Assembly (NCBI GenBank): GCA_000433035.1
Contig: FR890809.1
Span: 1 to 64,000, forward strand
Source of the DNA: Staphylococcus sp. CAG:324
GTDB taxonomy: Bacteria; Bacillota_I; Bacilli_A; ML615J-28; CAG-313
Direction: 5' to 3'
DNA length: 64,000 bases
The position numbers and the translations under genes are program-made. Numbering within the stretch: position 1 is the first letter of the stretch; each line of letters begins with the position of its first letter. Below the pieces are notes generated by a model, which was given only the letters and a program-made list of their open reading frames with translations, searched no databases and was not told the origin of the DNA. Below are positions 53,762 to 62,625 of the stretch, piece after piece.

Positions 53762-54346
53762 TTAAATTTTTTCAACAAAATGATTTTCATACATATCCCA
53801 ATATTTTTTATATACAAAATCATCATGGCCATCAAAATTTAATTGATACATCCTAAATGTAACAAAAAATCCTTTAGGTTGCCATAATTCCTCATAGGAA
53901 TAACAATATTTCATACCAACTTTTTTCATAACATTACCACTTCTAGGATTGTTCACATCGTGTGTTGCTGTAATATATGGCAGCCCATCTTTCTTTACTT
54001 GTTCAACAACAGCTTTTGCAGCCTCGCTAACAATTCCTTGATGCCAAAATTCCTTCCGCAGTCCATAACCAAAATCGTGAGGTTCTTCCATATCAACTTT
54101 TATATAGCCTATTGGAAAATTATCACTTTTAAGACAAATAGCATAAGCATATCCTTGTGGCTTTAAATATGTGAAAGTATATCTTTCTTCATAAAACTTC
54201 TTTGCTTGTTCAAGATTTTTCATAGGATACCACGGTAAAAATGTATTAACTTCTTTATCTTTAAGAATAAGAAATAAGGCCTCTATATCATTTTCTGTAA
54301 ATTTTCTTAAAATTAAGCGTTTCGTTTCTAATGTTGGTGTATTCAT
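53762..54346 (-). CDS. GNAT acetyltransferase, RimJ/RimL type
   Basis: The 194-residue protein begins LETKRLILRKFTENDIEALF and has DFGYGLRKEFWHQGIVSEAA (acetyl-CoA region) and THDVNNPRSGNVMKKVGMKY. This is a Firmicutes-type acetyltransferase for amino groups of proteins or small molecules; the acceptor is unknown. It has a GGAAGG ribosome binding site and lies 17 bases upstream of the decayed kinase. Confidence 0.9.
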   Translation of the reverse strand: MNTPTLETKRLILRKFTENDIEALFLILKDKEVNTFLPWYPMKNLEQAKKFYEERYTFTYLKPQGYAYAICLKSDNFPIGYIKVDMEEPHDFGYGLRKEFWHQGIVSEAAKAVVEQVKKDGLPYITATHDVNNPRSGNVMKKVGMKYCYSYEELWQPKGFFVTFRMYQLNFDGHDDFVYKKYWDMYENHFVEKI

Positions 54347-54472
54347 ATTTTATCCTTCCCTTTGAAATTTTATCATCAAACCCTATCCATTCTATTGCTT
54401 TTTATAATAGCACTATCTTGAATAATCACCTCAAATCAAATGATTGCATACGCTTTATGTTATTCCCTATAT

Positions 54473-54958
54473 TTATCTTTTCATAATATGAACGGTAACC
54501 AAAAAGTGCTCATTTCCAGGCATTTTACCAGATAATGTTTCTGTAATTTTAAACCCCATAGATGAGTAAAGAAAGATTGCAGGTAAATTTCCTTTTAATA
54601 CTTCAATACTCACATTAGATTTCACTTTATCAAGAGCAAAACTAAGTAGACTTTTGCCAATGCCTTTACGCGTATTATTTATATCAACATACAACCACGC
54701 AATTTCTTCTTTTGAAAATGCTATAAACCCATTTACAACATCATTATATTCTGCAACATAAACATCGTATGAAAATAAGTCTTCTTTAACTGCTGCTATT
54801 GATAATGGTATAAATGCTGCTGATAAATCTGCCAAAGCTAATTCATTTTTACGAGCACAATCATGTATTTGTGCCAAACGTTCAAAATCGGTTTCTTGAT
54901 AAGGACGAATTTGAATGGTGCTTATTTTTTTATTATGTCTAGTTTCCATTTTGGTCAT
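54473..54958 (-). CDS. GNAT acetyltransferase
   Basis: The 161-residue GNAT protein starts its domain with IQIRPYQETDFERLAQIHD and has AWLYVDINNTRKGIGKSLLSF, the acetyl-CoA loop, and FLYSSMGFKITETLSG. Start choice is uncertain: AAGGAAGG abuts the first ATG and is 9 bases from the second (residue 4). The acceptor is unknown. Confidence 0.85.
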   Translation of the reverse strand: MTKMETRHNKKISTIQIRPYQETDFERLAQIHDCARKNELALADLSAAFIPLSIAAVKEDLFSYDVYVAEYNDVVNGFIAFSKEEIAWLYVDINNTRKGIGKSLLSFALDKVKSNVSIEVLKGNLPAIFLYSSMGFKITETLSGKMPGNEHFLVTVHIMKR

Positions 54959-55035
54959 CCTTCCTTAAGAATTGAATAATAAACATACAAACAATGAAGT
55001 ACTAAAACTATCCTACCAATACACCCAATATATAA

Positions 55036-56574
55036 TTATTCCCACTCAATCGTTGATGGTGGTTTTGATGTAATATCATAGACTACTCTATTGACATCTT
55101 GTACTTCATTGACAATTCTCATTGAAATTTTTTCCAAAATATCATATGGTATTTTAGCCCAATCAGCAGTCATTCCATCAATAGATGTTACTGCTCTAAT
55201 AGCAATAGTATAAGCATATGTTCTTTGATCGCCCATAACTCCTACACTTGCAATATCAGGAAGAATAGTAAAGTATTGCCAAATAGCATCCTCTAAATTC
55301 GCTTTTAAGATTTCTTCTCTTAAAATTAAATCACTTTGACGAACTATTTCTAATTTCTCAAAAGTAACCTCTCCAAGAACTCTAATTCCAAGACCTGGTC
55401 CTGGAAATGGTTGTCTATTCACAATTTTTTTAGGCAGACCTAATTGCAAACCTAATTTTCTTACTTCATCTTTAAAAAGAACTTTTAATGGTTCAATTAA
55501 TTTAAAATTCATATTTTTAGGAAGACCCCCAACATTATGATGAGATTTTATTGTTTGAGCAGTTTTCGTCCCTGATTCTATAATATCTGTATAAAGAGTT
55601 CCTTGAGCAAGGTAATCAAATTGACCAACTTTATTTATTTCTTCTTCAAAAACACTAATAAACTCATGACCAATTATCTTTCTTTTTTCCTCTGGATGAG
55701 TTATACCTTTTAATTTTTTTAAGAATCGTTCATTTGCGTCAATTTTTATAATATTCATGTGAAAATTTTCTTGGAAAACTTTCATAACATCATCTGCTTC
55801 ATTTTGTCTTAACAATCCATTATCAATAAACATACAAGTTAAATGATCACCAATCGCTTTATGAATTAAAGTTGCCACAACAGCTGAATCTACTCCACCA
55901 GATAAGGCACACAATACTTTTTTTTCTTTTACTTCTTGTTTAATTTTCATCACTTGTTCTTCAACAAAATTTTCCATTTGCCAATTCGCACAAGCTTTGC
56001 AAATCTTAAAAACAAAATTATGTAAAATTTGATTTCCATACATTGTATGTCTTACTTCTGGATGAAATTGAACAGCATACAATCTTTTATCCTCATTTGC
56101 AATGCTTGCCAATTCACACGTTTTAGAACTAGCAATCTTTTTAAATCCTTGAGGCAAAGTTTTGACATAATCACCATGACTCATCCAAACTATTTGGTTG
56201 AATGGCAAGTGATTATATAAGGGGCTATCATCATGAATCAACATTTCGCTTTTTCCATATTCACAGATTTCCGATTTTGTAATCAAACCACCAAAGGTTT
56301 TTGCCATAAATTGCATACCATAACAAATTCCAAGAATAGGAATTCCTAAAGAAAAAATTTCTGGATCACAAGTAAAAGCGTTGCTATCATAAACAGAATG
56401 AGGACCACCACTCAATATAATACCTCTTACATTTGAAATATTTTTTATTTCATCAAGACTAATATCATGAGAAACCAATGTAGCATAAACTCCCATCTCT
56501 CTTATTCTTCTAACAATAAGTTGATTATATTGACTACCGAAATCAAGTACTAAAATTTGATCATAATTTTTCAT
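55036..56574 (-). CDS. guaA: GMP synthase (glutamine-hydrolysing)
   Basis: The 512-residue enzyme converts XMP to GMP. The N-terminal glutamine amidotransferase has the nucleophile Cys in PILGICYGMQFMAKTFGG and AVQFHPEVRH. The PP-loop ATP site is CALSGGVDSAVVATLIHK, and the C-terminal dimerisation domain ends DITSKPPSTIEWE, as in GuaA. It follows guaB by 14 bases, so both are made from the guaB promoter. Confidence 0.98.
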   Translation of the reverse strand: MKNYDQILVLDFGSQYNQLIVRRIREMGVYATLVSHDISLDEIKNISNVRGIILSGGPHSVYDSNAFTCDPEIFSLGIPILGICYGMQFMAKTFGGLITKSEICEYGKSEMLIHDDSPLYNHLPFNQIVWMSHGDYVKTLPQGFKKIASSKTCELASIANEDKRLYAVQFHPEVRHTMYGNQILHNFVFKICKACANWQMENFVEEQVMKIKQEVKEKKVLCALSGGVDSAVVATLIHKAIGDHLTCMFIDNGLLRQNEADDVMKVFQENFHMNIIKIDANERFLKKLKGITHPEEKRKIIGHEFISVFEEEINKVGQFDYLAQGTLYTDIIESGTKTAQTIKSHHNVGGLPKNMNFKLIEPLKVLFKDEVRKLGLQLGLPKKIVNRQPFPGPGLGIRVLGEVTFEKLEIVRQSDLILREEILKANLEDAIWQYFTILPDIASVGVMGDQRTYAYTIAIRAVTSIDGMTADWAKIPYDILEKISMRIVNEVQDVNRVVYDITSKPPSTIEWE

Positions 56575-56588
56575 TCCAATTCCTCTTT

Positions 56589-58058
56589 CTATTTTGAATA
56601 ATTAGGAGCCTCAGTTGTAATCTCAACATCGTGCGGATGACTTTCTTTTAACCCTGCATTAGTAATTTTAATAAATTTTCCCTTTGTTTGCAATTGTTCA
56701 ATATTGTTACAACCACAATACCCCATACCAGAACGAAGACCACCACAAAGTTGATAAATCGTATCGGCAAGTTCTCCTTTATATGCTACTCGCCCTTCAA
56801 TTCCTTCTGGAACTAATTTCTTAGTTTCTTTTATTTTTCCCTGAAAATAACGATCAGAGGAACCTCTTTTCATAGCAGCGAGTGAACCCATTCCAACATA
56901 TACTTTAAAACGACGTCCTTGATAAATAACTTCCTCACCAGGAGATTCTTTACATCCGGCAAGAAGCGAACCAAGCATCACTACATCACCACCTGCTGCA
57001 AGCGCTTTGACGATATCACCACTCAATTTAATACCTCCATCAGCAATTACATAAGCCCCTTTTTCATGAGCTATTTTAGCAACTTCTAAAATTGCGGTGA
57101 CCTGTGGTACTCCAACTCCAGCAACCACTCTTGTTGTACAAATACTACCAGGACCAATTCCAACTTTAACTGTATTTGCGCCAGCCTCAATTAAAGCAAT
57201 TGCCGCTTCTTTTGTGACAATATTTCCTGCAATCAAGTCCAAAGTAGGATATTTTTGTCGAATTTCCTTAACTGTGTTAATAATCCCCTCACTATGACCA
57301 TGTGCAGAATCAACAACAATTACATCAACACCTGCCTTGACTAAAGCATCAACTCTTTTTAAAGTATCTACCGATACTCCAACTGCTGCACCAACTCTTA
57401 AGCGTCCCTTCTCATCTTTACAAGCATTAGGATAATTAACAACATTATCAATATCTTTACTTGTTATTAACCCTTTGAGATGAAATTGATCATCAACAAT
57501 TAATAATTTTTCAATTCGATGCTGCCATAAAATTTTTTTTGCTTCTTCTAAAGAAGTACCCACTTTTGCAGTAACAAGATTATCTTTTGTCATTACTTTT
57601 TCTACTTTTGTATCATCTAACTCTAAATATTTTAAATCACGATTTGTAATGATTCCTTTTAAAACACCATCTTCATCAATAACTGGAAGTCCACTAATAT
57701 GATACAATGACAATACATTTTCTGCATCTTTTAAAGTTGAATGAGGAGTAAGTGTAATCGGATTAGCAATCATCCCACTTTCACTTCTCTTAACTAAATC
57801 TACTTGATGTGCTTGTTCTTCAATTGACATATTTTTATGTATAAAGCCCATTCCGCCTTCACGAGCCAAAGCAATTGCAAGGTTTGCTTCAGTAACTGTA
57901 TCCATTGCAGCCGAAACAATAGGAATATTTAATTCAATATTTTTTGTCAACTTCGTTTTTAAAGATACATCTTTTGGTAAAACATTAGACTCTTGTGGAA
58001 CTAATAAAACATCATCAAAAGTTAATCCTTCACCAATTATTTTATCATTGTAATTCAT
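56589..58058 (-). CDS. guaB: Inosine-5'-monophosphate dehydrogenase
   Basis: The 489-residue enzyme makes XMP from IMP, the first committed step to GMP. It has the TFDDVLLVPQ start, two CBS domains (about 95-205), the catalytic loop GIGPGSICTTRVVAGVG with the active-site Cys, and the flap region RGSSDRYFQ. Full length. A good promoter and a cre-like site lie upstream; I found no convincing purine or guanine riboswitch. Confidence 0.98.
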   Translation of the reverse strand: MNYNDKIIGEGLTFDDVLLVPQESNVLPKDVSLKTKLTKNIELNIPIVSAAMDTVTEANLAIALAREGGMGFIHKNMSIEEQAHQVDLVKRSESGMIANPITLTPHSTLKDAENVLSLYHISGLPVIDEDGVLKGIITNRDLKYLELDDTKVEKVMTKDNLVTAKVGTSLEEAKKILWQHRIEKLLIVDDQFHLKGLITSKDIDNVVNYPNACKDEKGRLRVGAAVGVSVDTLKRVDALVKAGVDVIVVDSAHGHSEGIINTVKEIRQKYPTLDLIAGNIVTKEAAIALIEAGANTVKVGIGPGSICTTRVVAGVGVPQVTAILEVAKIAHEKGAYVIADGGIKLSGDIVKALAAGGDVVMLGSLLAGCKESPGEEVIYQGRRFKVYVGMGSLAAMKRGSSDRYFQGKIKETKKLVPEGIEGRVAYKGELADTIYQLCGGLRSGMGYCGCNNIEQLQTKGKFIKITNAGLKESHPHDVEITTEAPNYSK

Positions 58059-58091
58059 ATTTCACCTCTTCTTTAAAAAATATTTAGCAAT

Positions 58092-58120
58092 ATTATAAAT
58101 TAGAAAGAAATTATTGTCAA
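58092..58120 (-). promoter_or_regulatory. Consensus sigma-A promoter of guaBA
   Basis: Minus-strand TTGACA (58115-58120), 17-base spacer, TATAAT (58092-58097), about 28 bases before the guaB start. Confidence 0.85.
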
Positions 58121-58132
58121 TGTTTAATCATA

Positions 58133-58146
58133 CGAAAGCGTTTTAA
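58133..58146 (-). promoter_or_regulatory. cre-like site upstream of the guaB promoter
   Basis: Minus-strand TTAAAACGCTTTCG matches 12 of 14 positions of the CcpA/LacI-family consensus TGWAANCGNTNWCA. It ends about 13 bases upstream of the -35 box, a position that could activate or be neutral. Confidence 0.35.
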
Positions 58147-58210
58147 ATTTTTTAAAAACCATTTTCATAAATTTTATTTATATTTAAATACTTTTCTTAT
58201 AAATCAATTA

Positions 58211-58237
58211 AAAAGTATTGCTTCAAGCAATACTTTT
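58211..58237 (-). terminator. Terminator of the sigma/anti-sigma operon
   Basis: Perfect inverted repeat AAAAGTATTGCTT/AAGCAATACTTTT around one base, followed leftward by TTTTTAATTG. It lies about 165 bases after the anti-sigma gene. Confidence 0.75.
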
Positions 58238-58402
58238 ATACACTATCGATAACATATTTTCTACTATCAAATTATCTTCATATATTATTTTTTATACCAA
58301 TCACTAGGTTTTGAATAAATTTTACAATTACTATCTAATCTTTTTCCTTATAATAATAAACGATATTTTTTATCCTTTTTTGATTATTAACTTTAATTTA
58401 AA
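58238..58402. other. Intergenic stretch without recognisable content
   Basis: AT-rich 3' untranslated stretch between the anti-sigma gene and its terminator. A minus-strand run of 18 sense codons (58286-58342 region) with plausible composition is present, but it has no start codon, so it is not called. Confidence 0.6.
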
Positions 58403-59173
58403 TTATTCATACTCTTTACGATAAGGTGGATTAGGATAATCTTTTGGAGGCATATCATGCTTATCTTTTAATTCATCCAATTTATCTTTTAGTTCTCCCA
58501 TTGGTTTATCTTTCCAATCCTCTTTTGTACCCGGACCACCCAAACCTAATATTTCATCAATAATTTTGTTTTTCATTGGCGACATACCATGTTCTTTTCC
58601 ACCCATTATATCATCTTTTGTGAGTTTATCCTTATTAATATTTATTGGATGATCCCTATTTTCCATAAATATTTCAGTCCTTTCATATATTTTATCTAAC
58701 TCCGATGATATATCTTTATTTTTACTATATCCACTAATAAATAACTCATTATTTTCATTAAAATAATCCTTATTTTCTAATGTATATAAAATATTATAAA
58801 TTGCTTTTTCTATTTTCATATTAATAATTTGGGTATCTGAAAATACTTCTTCAGCATCATCACTAAGATATCTAATACTTGCAACATAATTATATTTGTT
58901 AATATTGAGTTCAATAGATGGATTAATATCAAAATAAATTTGAGTATACGTTTGATTATATTGATTTATATTGACAACAGAAATCATAATTAAAAGCAAT
59001 ACAACACATATACAAAAAGCAAAAGCAATTTTTTTGAAAGCAGTATTTCTTAATTGAAACTTGTTTTCTGTAATTTTTATTTTATAAACATCTTGTAAAA
59101 TGTTTTCTTTCAATTTTGAACTAGGAGTTAACTTAACTTTTAAAAGCAGATCTTCAATATCTTTATTTTCCAT
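58403..59173 (-). CDS. RsgI-like membrane anti-sigma factor
   Basis: The 256-residue protein has a cytoplasmic N-terminal helix region (about 1-45), one membrane helix (about 46-67, KIAFAFCICVVLLLIMISVV), then an extracytoplasmic domain starting YFDINPSIELNINKYNYVAS. This is the signature of the juxtamembrane region of RsgI-type anti-sigma factors. The C-terminus is a charged Lys/Asp/Pro-rich tail. The cytoplasmic part should hold the sigma factor encoded just upstream (stop and start overlap by one base). No carbohydrate-binding module is attached, unlike in clostridial RsgI proteins. Confidence 0.75.
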   Translation of the reverse strand: MENKDIEDLLLKVKLTPSSKLKENILQDVYKIKITENKFQLRNTAFKKIAFAFCICVVLLLIMISVVNINQYNQTYTQIYFDINPSIELNINKYNYVASIRYLSDDAEEVFSDTQIINMKIEKAIYNILYTLENKDYFNENNELFISGYSKNKDISSELDKIYERTEIFMENRDHPININKDKLTKDDIMGGKEHGMSPMKNKIIDEILGLGGPGTKEDWKDKPMGELKDKLDELKDKHDMPPKDYPNPPYRKEYE

Positions 59174-59724
59174 TACTTATTTCTCCTTTCTAGTTCTTTT
59201 CTTAATTTTTTTAAACCATTATTATATTGCCATCTAATAGTTGATTCATTTTTATTTAAACTTTTTGCTATTTCTACAAGGCTAAGCCCTTCAATCGTAT
59301 GTAATATAATTAATCTAAATTCATTATCTTTTAAAATTTCTTTTGCAAGTTTTAATATTTCTTGATTATCTTCAATTAAAGAATGGGAAGTATCAACAAA
59401 ATATAAACTATTTTCTTCATCTAAAACATCTATTAAAATTATTTTTTGCTTTTTTTTCAAAATATTGATAGAAGTATTTTTAGCTATAGTATATAACCAA
59501 TTAAATCCCTTCTTCCCTTTGAATTTTTTAATCTGTTGTAAAGCCTTCATATAAGTATCATGTAAAGCATCTTCACTATCTTCAACATTTTTTGTATATG
59601 AATAACATAATGCCAGTAATGGTTTAGATGTTAACTCATACAATATTTCAAAATTATCTATATTGCCATTCTTCATTTCAATTAATACTTTATCTATCAT
59701 ACTCATAGTATTTTTGTCAGACAC
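59173..59724 (-). CDS. ECF-type RNA polymerase sigma factor, GTG start
   Basis: The 183-residue sigma-70-like factor has region 2 (about 20-90: LCYSYTKNVEDSEDALHDTY, the AFNWLYTIAKNTSIN-like segment with FNWLYTIAKNTSINILKK) and region 4 (IILHTIEGLSLVEIAKSLNK and WQYNNGLKKLRKEL helix-turn-helix). The start is GTG at 59724: GAGGTG is 5 bases upstream, while the next ATG (residue 7) has no site. It forms an operon with the anti-sigma gene and has its own promoter. Confidence 0.92.
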   Translation of the reverse strand: MSDKNTMSMIDKVLIEMKNGNIDNFEILYELTSKPLLALCYSYTKNVEDSEDALHDTYMKALQQIKKFKGKKGFNWLYTIAKNTSINILKKKQKIILIDVLDEENSLYFVDTSHSLIEDNQEILKLAKEILKDNEFRLIILHTIEGLSLVEIAKSLNKNESTIRWQYNNGLKKLRKELERRNK

Positions 59725-59760
59725 GACAACACCTCACTTTACATACAAAATAGATAATTG

Positions 59761-59789
59761 ATTATATCATATTTTGCCAAAAATAACAA
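59761..59789 (-). promoter_or_regulatory. Promoter of the sigma/anti-sigma operon
   Basis: Minus-strand TTGTTA (59784-59789), 17-base spacer, TATAAT (59761-59766). The -35 has two mismatches; an additional autoregulated ECF promoter could not be identified. Confidence 0.6.
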
Positions 59790-59838
59790 ATATAGCAAAC
59801 TGTTATCGTGATTATCATTTTATGAGTTTTTCATATTT

Positions 59839-61884
59839 TTAATTTAAACTAATATTTGCAGATGTTGACCCCAAATATATTACGATTGCAGATAAATTAC
59901 AAGGTATTTTTACTGACAAAATTGCACTATTTGATACACTTACAGTTAAAGTTTTGCCAGAACTAAGTGACATAGATATTTTCTTTGCAACACTTGAAAA
60001 ATTAGAACAATGTGTTGCTTCACTTGTCATACCACCATTAGGCATAATTGCAAGTACCGACCCACTTGTGTAGGTGTATCCTGCTTCTGTATCAATGGCA
60101 GAATTGCCTCCACTTGTGGATATAACTACAGTTTTACCACCTTTGAAAACTATTCCACTATATGCAGTTCTACTATTAGAATCTAATCCATCCCCTCCTG
60201 CTAAAATATAAAGATTTCCACCATCTATAACTATTCCTTGACCACTTGTGGCAGTAGAATTTATACCATCATCAGAAGATACTATTGAAATATCCCCATT
60301 ATTAATAATTACTTGTAAACCTTCAAGTCCTTCGTAACTTTTTGTTATATCAATTATACCATCAGAAATAGTTAAAACTCCATCTGCATGTATTCCATCA
60401 TCATTTGAATAAATAGAAATTTTTCCACCATTTATATTAATATTTCCCAATGCATTTACGCCATTTTCTAATGTTACACCATTATTTGCATGAATTGCAT
60501 CATCATATGTTTTTATATAAATCGTACCATTATAAATATTTACTTCATTTGCCGCTTTTATTCCTTTAGTAGAATGATCACCTTTATCGCTATTACCATC
60601 ATTCATACCTCCGCCCATACCACCACCTATTTGGGTATTGTAATTTGTCCAATTATAGTTTAATGTATTTCCCCTTTGTGTTATTGCAAATGTATCATAA
60701 TTTGTATTGAAAGATAGATAATCGGTACAAACCAAATAATCGGTATCTTGCCCTTGTTCTTGTGTCAAACTATAAATAAAAACAACTATCTTAGCATACT
60801 TATTGTGCTTGGGCAATGCATAATAATAATATGTTTGCATTCCACTATTTACTGTTTTATAAAATTGTGCATTTTCCCAAAGATAATCTTCATCGTCATT
60901 ATAATATTTAACTGAATAATTATAATTTTTTGAATTAAAACGAATATATAATAATTCTTCACTTGTATCAATAACTTCTTCTGAATAATTTGAATATTTA
61001 TCAGTATAAATATTCAACACAGTAGTTTCATCTTCTATTACAACATTATATGCAGAATCAATTCCATCACACGCTGCATAAATATTTAAACTACATGCCG
61101 CAATACTTATAGTACCTTTTTGATTTCCTTTACTAGAAATATCACTATTACTCGTCTTAATCCCATCACCTTGAGTGGCAATTAATGTAATGTTTCCTCC
61201 CACTATACTAACACTATCATTTCCTTTAAGTGCATTATCTGTGCATAAAACTGACAAATCCAAATTTTTAATATTTAAATCATCTTTAGTATGAATTCCT
61301 TTGTTATTTTTTGATACAACTACCAATTTTCCTTTTCCTTGAATATCCAAATCAACAATTGAATAAATTGCAGCAGAGATTACTGTTTCATCAGTTTCAT
61401 CAATGATTTCCCGATCATCATATAGATAGTTTTCATAATTCTTTTTCGCAACTAAAGTAATTTTATCTCCACTTAAAATAGTAATTGGATTTGTTGACTC
61501 TGATACAACTGATAATCCTTGTAATTCTAATTCTAATTTATACTCATCACCAACATCAATAATAATATTACCTTTTAATTGTCCTGATATTGAATAAATA
61601 CTATCCTCAGAAAGATTTGTAAATGTTACTACACTTCCATCAATACTATAACAATCTGTACTACCTGATACACAATTAATCGTAAGTTCTTGTTTGTCAT
61701 CTTCAAAATATCCATCATAAAGATCATCATTCGATCCACCAAATGCCGTATCATCATCACCCAAATCTGTAACATTTCCATTGCCATCAAAATCAACTGG
61801 AGGTTGGTTTTTCTTACCGCATGAAGAAATAAATACCATCATACAAATTAAAATTATAAATAATAAAATTTTTCTTTTCATCAT
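59839..61884 (-). CDS. Cthe_2159-like carbohydrate-binding lipoprotein (beta-helix)
   Basis: The 681-residue protein has a lipoprotein signal with lipobox ISSC (Cys near residue 22) and a parallel beta-helix made of repeated turns ending DDG or GDG: STKGIKAANEVNIYNGTIY, SNDDGIHADGVLTI, GGDGLDSNS. This resembles Cthe_2159 (PF14262), a calcium-dependent beta-helix protein that binds cellulose and acidic polysaccharides. An insertion at about 275-425 has a different, Tyr-rich composition. It is the last gene after the DUF4956 and VTC genes (48-base gap), an arrangement seen in other Firmicutes. It probably displays a polysaccharide-binding surface. Confidence 0.82.
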   Translation of the reverse strand: MMKRKILLFIILICMMVFISSCGKKNQPPVDFDGNGNVTDLGDDDTAFGGSNDDLYDGYFEDDKQELTINCVSGSTDCYSIDGSVVTFTNLSEDSIYSISGQLKGNIIIDVGDEYKLELELQGLSVVSESTNPITILSGDKITLVAKKNYENYLYDDREIIDETDETVISAAIYSIVDLDIQGKGKLVVVSKNNKGIHTKDDLNIKNLDLSVLCTDNALKGNDSVSIVGGNITLIATQGDGIKTSNSDISSKGNQKGTISIAACSLNIYAACDGIDSAYNVVIEDETTVLNIYTDKYSNYSEEVIDTSEELLYIRFNSKNYNYSVKYYNDDEDYLWENAQFYKTVNSGMQTYYYYALPKHNKYAKIVVFIYSLTQEQGQDTDYLVCTDYLSFNTNYDTFAITQRGNTLNYNWTNYNTQIGGGMGGGMNDGNSDKGDHSTKGIKAANEVNIYNGTIYIKTYDDAIHANNGVTLENGVNALGNININGGKISIYSNDDGIHADGVLTISDGIIDITKSYEGLEGLQVIINNGDISIVSSDDGINSTATSGQGIVIDGGNLYILAGGDGLDSNSRTAYSGIVFKGGKTVVISTSGGNSAIDTEAGYTYTSGSVLAIMPNGGMTSEATHCSNFSSVAKKISMSLSSGKTLTVSVSNSAILSVKIPCNLSAIVIYLGSTSANISLN

Positions 61885-61932
61885 TTTTTCTCCTTTTTAT
61901 ATACATCCTTTTAAATTAAATTTAAAAATTAA

Positions 61933-62625
61933 TTATAAATCATAATTTTTATTTTCTTGCCTCATCAAAGCAATTTCAAGATTACCATTTCTTAATCTCA
62001 ATTCATCAATCATCGCCTTTTCAGATTTTTCATCTTTTATCGTCACATTATATGTAAGTTTAAATAAACTACCTAAATTTGTAGTCTTTATATGAATCAA
62101 TTCATACATTTTAGTATATTTAGTCAAAATTGAATCAAATACCTCTGTATAATTTAAATCCTCTGGTATAGTTATCTTTAAGGTTTTCTCCTTACAATAT
62201 CCTTTGGTTTTTAGTCCAATAAAGTTCAAACAGAACATAAACAATCCCAATATGATTGTAAATAAAACCGCAAATCCAATATATCCCATTCCCATTATTA
62301 AACCAACAGCCATTGCCAAAAATATTGATGCAATTTCTTTTGCTGTTCCCGGTGTAGAACGAAATCTAATCAAAGAAAAAGCCCCTGCTACTGCCACACC
62401 TGCTCCAATATTTCCGTTTACCATCATTATAACAACACAAACAAGTGCTGGTAACATTGATAAAGTCATTGTAAAACTTTTAGTAGTTGAATTCTTACAT
62501 GCATAAATCAATGCCAAAACTAATCCTAATACAATTGATATCCCTACTAACAATAGAAAGGTTCCCACTCCTATTACTTGTTGTTGTTCACCATCAAATA
62601 TTCCTTTAAATAATTTTTCAAGCAT
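61933..62625 (-). CDS. DUF4956 membrane protein
   Basis: The 230-residue protein has four membrane helices (about 18-37, 50-70, 95-115, 115-140) containing the conserved segment AGAFSLIRFRSTPGTAKEIA. A soluble C-terminal alpha/beta domain (about 150-225) follows. This is the DUF4956 family, commonly encoded beside VTC-domain proteins, as here. It overlaps the VTC gene by 8 bases, suggesting a complex. The biochemical role is unknown. Confidence 0.85.
   Translation of the reverse strand: MLEKLFKGIFDGEQQQVIGVGTFLLLVGISIVLGLVLALIYACKNSTTKSFTMTLSMLPALVCVVIMMVNGNIGAGVAVAGAFSLIRFRSTPGTAKEIASIFLAMAVGLIMGMGYIGFAVLFTIILGLFMFCLNFIGLKTKGYCKEKTLKITIPEDLNYTEVFDSILTKYTKMYELIHIKTTNLGSLFKLTYNVTIKDEKSEKAMIDELRLRNGNLEIALMRQENKNYDL

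Noticed and set aside
53410..53835. Minus-strand open frame of 141 codons as an intact gene
   Set aside because: Its first third overlaps the acetyltransferase in another frame and does not resemble a protein start; only the latter part matches the kinase family, so the region is called a pseudogene.
58059..58200. Purine riboswitch before guaB
   Set aside because: No three-way-junction pattern or conserved loop sequences are visible, and the mapped promoter leaves only about 28 bases of leader.
58286..58342. Short gene-like peptide run after the anti-sigma gene
   Set aside because: Only 18 codons, preceded by a stop and lacking a start codon; not enough to call a gene or remnant.
59790..59838. 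Fur-type box before the sigma gene (TGATAATCACGATAAC)
   Set aside because: The halves are direct rather than inverted, and no iron-related genes are nearby.
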